Of a stretch of DNA of 6,043 nt, positions 1 to 4,597 are shown one piece after another. Below the pieces are notes generated by a model. It did no database searches. It had not been told where the DNA came from and saw nothing but the letters and a program-made list of their open reading frames with translations. The stretch is from an uncultured Bacilli bacterium (GTDB taxonomy: Bacteria > Bacillota_I > Bacilli_A > RF39 > UBA660), in the NCBI GenBank assembly GCA_934090595.1, contig CAKOJO010000065.1:1-6043 (forward strand), given 5' to 3'. Each line of letters opens with the position of its first letter. Within the stretch, counting starts at the first letter, position 1. The position numbers and the translations under genes are program-made.

Positions 1-182
1 AAATGCACATGATTTCTTGTTATATTTCCTCGTATAATAGTTATCCCTCGGGCAACACATCCCTGCATTAATAATACCCTTAATCTTTGTGCTATTTTAC
101 CATTCAATACTTCATATCTATATTTTGTTGTCCAAACTATATGATATTGTATATCATATTGTGTATGACTCCCTTTTCTCAT
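1..182 (-). CDS. tnpA: IS200/IS605-family transposase TnpA, N-terminal part (runs off the window)
   Basis: Sixty codons can be read from the ATG at 180-182 to the window edge. The protein opens MRKGSHTQYDIQYHIVWTTK, continues with KYRYEVLNGKIAQRLR, and ends with RNHVH at the edge. The family start (SHT..DI.YHIVWTTKYRY.VL.G) and the HUH motif (HVH, residues 58-60) identify it as a Y1 HUH transposase, which nicks and rejoins single-stranded IS ends through a catalytic tyrosine. That tyrosine is in the missing C-terminal part; family members are about 130-155 residues long. The ATG has an AGGGG ribosome site at 189-193, six bases upstream. No stop or frameshift is seen in the visible part, so the gene may be intact. 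Identification is by recognition of the family pattern. Confidence 0.9.
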   Translation of the reverse strand, partial: MRKGSHTQYDIQYHIVWTTKYRYEVLNGKIAQRLRVLLMQGCVARGITIIRGNITRNHVH

Positions 183-207
183 CCAAATCCCCTGCCCTTA
201 GCTAACT

Positions 208-236
208 ATTATACTACAAGACAATTAATTTGTCAG
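208..236 (-). promoter_or_regulatory. Promoter of tnpA
   Basis: On the minus strand a -35 box CTGACA (231-236) and a perfect -10 box TATAAT (208-213) are separated by 17 bases. This predicts a transcript start near 201, about 19 bases before the tnpA ATG, with the AGGGG ribosome site inside the short leader. A small inverted repeat (GACAA / TTGTC, 220-234) overlaps the -35 box and spacer. The -10 and the spacing are close to ideal for the housekeeping sigma factor, so the transposase does not need read-through from the ATPase gene. Confidence 0.65.
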
Positions 237-254
237 CCAGTTCTAAAAGAATTT

Positions 255-270
255 ACGTGCTAAAGCACGT
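255..270. repeat. IS left-end hairpin, ACGTGC-TTTA-GCACGT
   Basis: A perfect palindromic hairpin: on the minus strand, six base pairs ACGTGC/GCACGT close a TTTA loop (or seven pairs with a two-base loop). Subterminal hairpins with a GCTTTAGC-like core are typical of IS200/IS605 ends, where TnpA binds the folded single strand. It lies about 73 bases upstream of the tnpA start codon, as expected for a left end. Confidence 0.7.
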
Positions 271-272
271 GG

Positions 273-284
273 CCTGGTACCAGG
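273..284. repeat. 12-bp perfect palindrome at the outer edge of the IS
   Basis: CCTGGTACCAGG reads identically on both strands. It is separated from the left-end hairpin by only two bases and is followed by GG and a T-run on the plus strand. It could be a second structural element of the IS end, or a transcription block that shields tnpA from the upstream ATPase transcript. Its function is inferred; the palindrome itself is exact. Confidence 0.55.
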
Positions 285-306
285 GGTTTAACATAGTCAA
301 GTGTAT

Positions 307-1515
307 CTATTCTTCATCCATTAACCAATTACCAATGTTTATAATACGTATTCCTTCATAAGAATAAGTGTCGTGTTTAGTATTGGCAATCAGTATTCTA
401 GGATAAGCGTCTTTTATTTGTAGCAATGGTGCTATTTCTCTTGCAAGTGTTTTATCATCGCTTATATCATCTGATACTTGGATATATATTTTTTCATCTT
501 TTTTCATAGCTACGAAATCTATTTCTTTATTATATAGTACTCCTGCATATATTTCATATCCTCGTCTTTTTAATTCCATTGCAACAATATTTTCATAAAT
601 TCTTCCATAGTTCATATTTTTTGTTCCAATTAGTGCATATTTAAATGCTGGATCTACTAAATAATATTTATCTTGTGATGACAAATATTTTTTGCCTTGA
701 ACATCATATCTTCTTACTTTATAAAATGCAAAAGCATTGCATAAATACTTAATGTAATTATTTATTGTTTTATCACTTACATTTCCTTTTTGCTTATTAG
801 TTTGTTTAGATAGTTCTTTTGCAATACTTCTTGCAGATGTTAAATTAGAAATATTATCCATTAAAAAATCATTTAATTCATCTAATAATTTAGTATTTCG
901 TATGTTATATTTTTGTCTAATGTCTCTGATAATTAATGCGTTATATACGTCTTTTAAATATTTGTATTTTTCTTCATCTGTCTTATACAAATATGAACCA
1001 GCCATTCCACCCTCTAAAACGTATTTATCAAATGCATCATTTATATTATCATAATTATAATATTTGTAGAATTCTTTGAATGAGAAAGGATACATTTCTA
1101 TTTCAAAAGTTCTTCCAGTAAATAATGTTGCTAAATCACTACTTAGTAAAAATGCATTTGACCCAGTAACGTAAATATCATATTTTTCTTCTGCATATAA
1201 CCAATTTATAGCTTTTTCAAAGTCATTACACATTTGAATCTCATCTATTAATACAAAGTTGTCTTTATTATCTTTGTAGTTTTCACTTATATATTCATAC
1301 AAACTATCTGCATCTTTATATTCATCATATTTTTTAAGATTGAAATTAATGTGAATTATATTACAATTAGGATTATTAGTTAATACATACTCCTTAAAGG
1401 ACTCAAGTAGTTTTGATTTTCCACTACGTCTGACACCAGTTATTATTTTTATATCAGGTGTTCCTAGCACATTAATTAATTTAGAAATATAAGATTCTCT
1501 TTCTATTAATTTCAT
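307..1515 (-). CDS. AAA_14/DUF4143-family ATPase with C-terminal nuclease-like domain
   Basis: A 402-residue P-loop ATPase of the AAA_14 plus DUF4143 type, a widespread bacterial and archaeal family with no settled function. Numbered from the chosen start: Walker A GVRRSGKS (27-34), Walker B VLIDEIQ (88-94), sensor-like TGSNA (117-121), and the family GR (134-135) followed by the PFSFKEF stretch. A winged-helix-like region covers about 227-270. The C-terminal domain has a PD-(D/E)XK-like layout (E308, D333, then IQVS at 345-348), where the usual lysine motif is replaced by QV as in many relatives. An in-frame ATG exists at 1525-1527. I prefer 1513-1515 because GGTGAT (1520-1525) is well spaced before it and the predicted transcript starts near 1525. 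The gene has its own promoter and is abutted downstream by an IS. The family-typical GGMP motif reads GGMA here. Family call is firm; cellular role is unknown. Confidence 0.9.
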   Translation of the reverse strand: MKLIERESYISKLINVLGTPDIKIITGVRRSGKSKLLESFKEYVLTNNPNCNIIHINFNLKKYDEYKDADSLYEYISENYKDNKDNFVLIDEIQMCNDFEKAINWLYAEEKYDIYVTGSNAFLLSSDLATLFTGRTFEIEMYPFSFKEFYKYYNYDNINDAFDKYVLEGGMAGSYLYKTDEEKYKYLKDVYNALIIRDIRQKYNIRNTKLLDELNDFLMDNISNLTSARSIAKELSKQTNKQKGNVSDKTINNYIKYLCNAFAFYKVRRYDVQGKKYLSSQDKYYLVDPAFKYALIGTKNMNYGRIYENIVAMELKRRGYEIYAGVLYNKEIDFVAMKKDEKIYIQVSDDISDDKTLAREIAPLLQIKDAYPRILIANTKHDTYSYEGIRIINIGNWLMDEE

Positions 1516-1519
1516 TTTC

Positions 1520-1525
1520 ATCACC
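1520..1525 (-). promoter_or_regulatory. Ribosome site that decides the ATPase start
   Basis: GGTGAT matches the 3' part of the anti-Shine-Dalgarno complement (GGAGGTGAT) and stands four bases before the ATG at 1513-1515. It overlaps the earlier ATG (1525-1527), which has no ribosome site of its own. This favours the shorter protein. Confidence 0.5.
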
Positions 1526-1531
1526 ATATTA

Positions 1532-1560
1532 ATAATATCACACTATTACGCATTTTTCAA
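1532..1560 (-). promoter_or_regulatory. Promoter of the AAA_14 ATPase gene
   Basis: A -35 box TTGAAA (1555-1560) and an extended -10 (TG-A-TATTAT, hexamer 1532-1537) are separated by 17 bases. The start of transcription is predicted near 1525, leaving a very short leader with the GGTGAT ribosome site at its 5' end. The spacer contains one arm of a 10-bp inverted repeat (see 1543-1583), so the promoter looks repressible. The ATPase is therefore probably a separate transcription unit from the genes at 1617-4526. Confidence 0.6.
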
Positions 1561-1583
1561 TTTTTTTTGATTTTGCGTAATAG
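1543..1583. promoter_or_regulatory. Operator-like inverted repeat bracketing the -35 box
   Basis: CTATTACGCA at 1543-1552 is matched exactly by its reverse complement TGCGTAATAG at 1574-1583. The centres are 31 bp apart, about three helical turns. One arm lies in the -35/-10 spacer of the ATPase promoter and the other just upstream of the -35 box. Neither strand has a T-run after the second arm, so it does not look like a terminator. The G and C bases stand out in an otherwise almost pure A/T gap. This is the layout expected for two half-sites of a dimeric or tetrameric regulator. The regulator is not identifiable here; the winged-helix region of the ATPase itself is only a speculative candidate. 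Confidence 0.5.
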
Positions 1584-1591
1584 AAATATTT

Positions 1592-1611
1592 AAAAAAACA
1601 ATAAAATTGTT
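1592..1611 (-). terminator. Weak intrinsic terminator after the HD-domain gene
   Basis: On the minus strand AACAAT-TTT-ATTGTT forms a six-pair stem (1597-1611) followed directly by more T residues (1596-1592), six bases after the HD gene's TAA. The stem is AT-rich with a single G-C pair, so termination may be inefficient. Position and the T-run favour a real end to the preceding operon. Confidence 0.45.
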
Positions 1612-1616
1612 ACATT

Positions 1617-2279
1617 TTATTGTAATGACCATTCATTATTATCTATATACACTTTATAATTAAAATTCATTTTATTAGAGAATGATTTTATAGCATTAAA
1701 TACTTTTTTAGTAAAATAAAACTCATTTAGTTCTTTTATATCAATATTTTTATCTGTTATATAGTTGATGCTTAATAAATTATTTTTTATTGATATTTTG
1801 ATATCTTTTATATGTGTGTATTGTCTATTACCTAGTATAGTTTTGCCTACTTCAGTTACTCTATTTGATTTAGTATCTAGTTTATCTGATAGTATTAGGG
1901 CTAATGTATAAATATTATCTGTATCAAAGTTATTGCTATGATCTTTTATTGCTTCAAGAACAAGGTCTATATCTTTAAAGTTAATATCATTCTTTTTAAA
2001 GTATTCTTTGGCATATATATAGCTTCGATAAGCATGATTATCTTTTCCTAATATTGCACCAGTATCATGTAGTAGACAAGCAATTTTCCCTTTTGCTATA
2101 TCTTCTTCATTAAAGTTTAGTTCTTTTAAAATGTATACTACCATTTTTGTTACATTCATTACATGATTAGAATTATGATAACACCATCCACCAGTATTTA
2201 TTTCATATTCTTCTACTTTGTTATAGATATCTTTTATTTCATTATCTTTTAACATTTTATTGTAAATTTCTTCAATCAA
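1617..2279 (-). CDS. HD-domain phosphohydrolase
   Basis: A 220-residue soluble metal-dependent phosphohydrolase of the HD superfamily; substrates in this superfamily include nucleotides and nucleotide second messengers. Numbered from the chosen start, metal-binding positions are H39 (in YHNSNHV), H71-D72 (in CLLHDTGA) and D132 (in ILSDKLD), with extra histidines H82 and H114 that often line the site. Roughly residues 30-140 form the HD domain; the remaining C-terminus is unassigned. I chose the TTG at 2277-2279 because AGAGGTGAT (2284-2292) stands four bases before it. A GTG at 2286-2288 would lengthen the protein by three residues, but it lies inside that ribosome site and has none of its own. 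The start overlaps the end of the P-loop gene by eight bases, suggesting translational coupling. A weak terminator follows. The exact substrate cannot be read from the sequence. Confidence 0.85.
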   Translation of the reverse strand: MIEEIYNKMLKDNEIKDIYNKVEEYEINTGGWCYHNSNHVMNVTKMVVYILKELNFNEEDIAKGKIACLLHDTGAILGKDNHAYRSYIYAKEYFKKNDINFKDIDLVLEAIKDHSNNFDTDNIYTLALILSDKLDTKSNRVTEVGKTILGNRQYTHIKDIKISIKNNLLSINYITDKNIDIKELNEFYFTKKVFNAIKSFSNKMNFNYKVYIDNNEWSLQ

Positions 2280-2748
2280 GGTTATCACCTCTTTTTATAA
2301 ATATTAATTTATCTTTAAATGGTTCTAGTTCTTTTAAGATTTTATTTTCTTGTTTTTTATATAGTCTTACATCATTTAGTTGTTTAATTAGACTTTTAAT
2401 GGTTGGTTTGATATTATAATCTTCTTTATTTTTTAGTTGTTTATACCATCTATGAATCATTTGTTTATATGTTTTTAGTTTTGATATTTTTATATAGTAT
2501 ATTTTATCTGCTAAAAGTCTTCCTTTATAGAATCTTTTTCTTCCTATGTCTTCGATTATCCAAGATTTTTTATTAATTATTTTATTAAAGTCTTTTTCTA
2601 TATCTTTATCACTTCGATGAGTCATTAGATTATTTTGATCATAGACTATTTTATCTAGTTCGAAAGATTCTATATTATATTTATTGCTTAGTTTTTTAGA
2701 TAAGTATGTTTTTCCTGCTCCAGTTGATCCCATTATATATATTTTCAT
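2272..2748 (-). CDS. Small P-loop kinase-like protein (FlaR/adenylate-kinase-like)
   Basis: A 158-residue P-loop NTPase opening with MKIYIMGSTGAGKT, which has Walker A at 7-14 (GSTGAGKT). It then shows the family-typical ELD (30-32) after a short second strand, and a W-I-I-E stretch (63-66) at the third strand. A basic lid-like region with HRW near residues 100-107 follows. This is the layout of small nucleotide or metabolite kinases annotated as adenylate-kinase-like or 'topology modulation protein' FlaR. The phosphate acceptor is unknown. The ATG at 2746-2748 follows the Nudix stop by eight bases, and its AGGA ribosome site overlaps that TAG stop (TAGGA), so the two are probably translationally coupled. 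The TGA stop lies inside the start region of the HD gene. It is richer in lysine and isoleucine than FtsY, consistent with an accessory gene. Confidence 0.8.
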   Translation of the reverse strand: MKIYIMGSTGAGKTYLSKKLSNKYNIESFELDKIVYDQNNLMTHRSDKDIEKDFNKIINKKSWIIEDIGRKRFYKGRLLADKIYYIKISKLKTYKQMIHRWYKQLKNKEDYNIKPTIKSLIKQLNDVRLYKKQENKILKELEPFKDKLIFIKRGDNLD

Positions 2749-2756
2749 GGTAAATC

Positions 2757-3230
2757 CTATAAGGCTTTTTTTAGTACATATGCATGTGAGCTTTTGAAGT
2801 TATTGTTTTCGATAAAGTTTTTTATTTCATTTGTACTAATCCAAATAATATTTTGTACTTCTTCGTCTTGAATGGTTATGTCATTTTTTTCTATTTTTTG
2901 ATTTGTATAGTAAATTGCAAATATTGCTTTTCCATTTGGGTGTTTTTCGTATCCTATAAATTTTATATTGTCTTTATTTAGTGTTATTCCTAATTCTTCT
3001 TTTGTTTCTCTTATGATTGCATCAAGTGGTGTCTCACCAGAAAGAACATGACCTCCGGTTAGTCCATATTCTTCATTTTTTGATTTTGAACCCTGTTGTA
3101 TTAATAGTTTTTGATTATTTTCTATTATTATGACTGATAGCATAATATAACCGGTTGATGATGGTTCTCCTCTTGATATTTTATCTCCAGTTAGGTTATT
3201 GTTTTCATCATATAAATCTAATATTTCCAT
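2757..3230 (-). CDS. Nudix hydrolase (Idi/YfcD-like)
   Basis: A 157-residue Nudix hydrolase, an enzyme class that cleaves a nucleoside diphosphate linked to another moiety. The Nudix box runs from G60 to I82: G60, E66, R74-E75, E78-E79 and G81 are all present, so the metal site is intact. One usually hydrophobic position is T76. The N-terminus (EILDLYDENNNLTG, then a short R-G segment) resembles isopentenyl-diphosphate isomerase-like and YfcD-like Nudix proteins. The absence of other Idi hallmarks makes an isomerase role unlikely. The ATG at 3228-3230 has a perfect AGGAGG a few bases upstream. The gene starts 16 bases after ylxM and ends 8 bases before the kinase gene, so it is most likely in the ftsY operon. 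It sits where ffh is expected. Substrate not assignable. Confidence 0.88.
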   Translation of the reverse strand: MEILDLYDENNNLTGDKISRGEPSSTGYIMLSVIIIENNQKLLIQQGSKSKNEEYGLTGGHVLSGETPLDAIIRETKEELGITLNKDNIKFIGYEKHPNGKAIFAIYYTNQKIEKNDITIQDEEVQNIIWISTNEIKNFIENNNFKSSHAYVLKKAL

Positions 3231-3246
3231 GGAACCTCCTTTTGTA

Positions 3247-3546
3247 TTATAGTTCTATAATACTTAATAATTCTTCTTTTAAATTTTTATCATTAATTTT
3301 ATTTGAAAAATCTATTAATTTCTTATCTTTATCTATTAGTTTTAATTTATTATCATAGAGTTCTAATTTTTCTTCGATTAGTTTTAGTTGTTTATGAATA
3401 GCATTTCTAGATAGATTAAGATTGTCTGCGATTTCAGATAGAGATAGATTATCAAAATAGTAGTATTTAAAATATTCTTGTTGTTTTTCGTTTAATAGTT
3501 CTCCATAGTAATCAAATAAGTTATTGTAATATATTTCTTTTTTCAT
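3247..3546 (-). CDS. ylxM: YlxM, SRP-associated HTH protein
   Basis: A 99-residue protein of the YlxM/p13 family, typically encoded between ftsY and ffh in Gram-positive bacteria and thought to assist the signal recognition particle. Visible family marks are YYGELLNEKQQEYFKYYY near the N-terminus and a sigma-70 region-4-like helix-turn-helix at about residues 34-60 (LSLSEIADNLNLSRNAI), followed by a charged helical tail. It is slightly shorter than the usual 105-115 residues. The ATG at 3544-3546 shares its A with the TAA of ftsY (TAATG), so the two are translationally coupled. AAGGAT within the ftsY tail serves as ribosome site. No ffh follows; a Nudix gene begins 16 bases later. Confidence 0.92.
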   Translation of the reverse strand: MKKEIYYNNLFDYYGELLNEKQQEYFKYYYFDNLSLSEIADNLNLSRNAIHKQLKLIEEKLELYDNKLKLIDKDKKLIDFSNKINDKNLKEELLSIIEL

Positions 3547-4526
3547 TAGATCATATCCTTAAACAAACCATATATGTAGTTTTCTATGTCAAATACTTTT
3601 AGATCGTTTGCTTTTTCACCGAATCCTACGAATTTTACTGGTATTCCTACTTCTTCTTTTATAGCTAGTACTATTCCTCCTTTGGCTGTACCATCTAGTT
3701 TTGTTAGGACTATTCCAGTGATGTTTGTTACTTCTTTGAATTGTTTTGCTTGACTGATACCGTTTTGTCCTGTTGTTGCATCTAGTACTAATAGTGTTTC
3801 ATGAGGAGCATTTGGTATAAAATTGTTTATAACTCTATTAATTTTTTCTAGTTCATTCATTAGATTAACTTTATTTTGAAGTCTACCTGCTGTATCAATT
3901 AGAACTATGTCATATGATTCTTTAACGGCTTTTTCTAATCCGTTGTAGACAACGCTTGCTGGGTCTTTTAGGTTTTCATCACCAACGAAATCACTTCCAG
4001 TTGTTTCAGCCCAGTTTCTTAGTTGTTCTACTGCTCCAGCACGGAATGTGTCTGCACCGACCATTAATACTTTTTTACCTTTATTTATTTCTTGTGTTGC
4101 TATTTTTCCTATAGTAGTGGTCTTTCCTACTCCGTTTACTCCGACAAAGAGTATGACTGTAGGTCCTTCATCTTGATAGTTTATTTTGTTTACTATTATA
4201 TCTCCATTAACATATATAATAAATAGTTCATCTACGATTACTTCTTTAAGCATTTTAGGATCGTCTATTTTATCTTCGATTACTCTTTTTCTTAATCTAT
4301 CCATGAATGACATTACAGTATTTACTCCGATATCTGCCATTATAAGTATTTCTTCAAGTTCATTAAAGAAGTCTTCATTAACACGGCTGTATTTATTAGT
4401 TAGATTAACTAATTTTGATACAAAGCCTTCTCTACTTTTACTAAGTCCTTTTGTATAATCATTTATTTCATTATTATTTTTTTCTTTTGTTTTAAAACTG
4501 TTTTTTATTTTATCAAAAAATCCCAT
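3546..4526 (-). CDS. ftsY: Signal recognition particle receptor FtsY
   Basis: A 326-residue SRP receptor GTPase. It docks ribosome-SRP complexes at the cytoplasmic membrane for co-translational insertion. The protein starts MGFFDKIKNSF, an amphipathic basic segment for membrane contact, then has a short charged linker; the acidic A domain is minimal, as is usual in Gram-positives. An N domain spans about 35-115. The G domain has G1 GVNGVGKT (129-136), DTFRAGAVEQL (159-169), G3 DTAGR (211-215), G4 TKLD (275-278), and the closing GG (283-284) to VGFGE (300-304). All GTPase motifs are intact. The ATG at 4524-4526 has GGAGG (4534-4538) seven bases upstream and a promoter just before it. smc is not immediately upstream, unlike the Bacillus order; a surface-protein gene is there instead. 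Confidence 0.97.
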   Translation of the reverse strand: MGFFDKIKNSFKTKEKNNNEINDYTKGLSKSREGFVSKLVNLTNKYSRVNEDFFNELEEILIMADIGVNTVMSFMDRLRKRVIEDKIDDPKMLKEVIVDELFIIYVNGDIIVNKINYQDEGPTVILFVGVNGVGKTTTIGKIATQEINKGKKVLMVGADTFRAGAVEQLRNWAETTGSDFVGDENLKDPASVVYNGLEKAVKESYDIVLIDTAGRLQNKVNLMNELEKINRVINNFIPNAPHETLLVLDATTGQNGISQAKQFKEVTNITGIVLTKLDGTAKGGIVLAIKEEVGIPVKFVGFGEKANDLKVFDIENYIYGLFKDMI

Positions 4527-4544
4527 ATTGATACCTCCATAAAA

Positions 4545-4573
4545 ATTATATCAAAAAAAAGAAGAAAAGACAA
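4545..4573 (-). promoter_or_regulatory. Promoter of ftsY-ylxM operon
   Basis: An extended -10 (TGATATAAT, hexamer TATAAT at 4545-4550) is preceded after 17 bases by TTGTCT (4568-4573) as -35. The spacer is pyrimidine-rich on the minus strand and includes eight consecutive T residues. The transcript is predicted to start near 4538, at the 5' edge of the GGAGG ribosome site, giving a leader of only about 12 bases. The same arrangement is seen at the ATPase promoter. I see no convincing terminator for the upstream surface-protein gene in this 71-base gap, so some read-through into ftsY is possible. Confidence 0.6.
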
Positions 4574-4597
4574 AGTCAATTCCTCAGATTGTGTTGA

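Larger units (their letters stand above)
1..290 (-). mobile_element. IS200/IS605-family insertion sequence, left end (partial)
   Basis: This is the left (tnpA-proximal) part of a single-strand-transposing IS of the IS200/IS605 type. It contains the start of a TnpA gene, that gene's own promoter, and two perfect palindromes at 255-270 and 273-284 of the kind that mark the ends of these elements. The outer boundary is not exact. These elements make no target duplication or terminal inverted repeats, so I place it loosely just past the second palindrome, between about 285 and 306. The stop codon of the ATPase gene is at 307-309, so the element sits immediately downstream of that gene without breaking it. 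The right end, and any TnpB gene, lies outside the window. Confidence 0.8.

Noticed and set aside
1543..1583. Inverted repeat as a terminator or an invertible promoter switch
   Set aside because: There is no T-run after the second arm on either strand and the loop is 21 bases, so termination is unlikely. Inversion of the 21-base core would still leave a TTGATT-like -35 near the right spacing, and no invertase gene is visible, so a phase switch is not supported.
2272..2274. TGA stop as a sign of the Mycoplasma genetic code (TGA = Trp)
   Set aside because: Tryptophans in the neighbouring genes are encoded by TGG, TGA does not occur inside the reading frames, and reading through it would run into the overlapping HD gene. 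The standard bacterial code fits.
3155..3358. Open frame on the plus strand across the Nudix/ylxM junction
   Set aside because: It is antisense to two well-supported genes, has no ribosome site, and its hydrophobic low-complexity product is what reverse-strand AT-rich coding sequence gives.
4186..4458. Plus-strand open frame inside ftsY
   Set aside because: Shadow of the FtsY N domain; the serine/isoleucine/leucine-rich product has no recognisable family and no ribosome site.
4574..4579. TTGACT as the -35 box of the ftsY promoter
   Set aside because: It is 23 bases from the TATAAT at 4545-4550, too far; TTGTCT at 4568-4573 gives the normal 17.
4554..4597. Terminator after the surface-protein gene
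   Set aside because: Only 3-4 bp stems (GAC-TTT-GTC, CAAT/ATTG) can be drawn before the pyrimidine-rich run; too weak to call.
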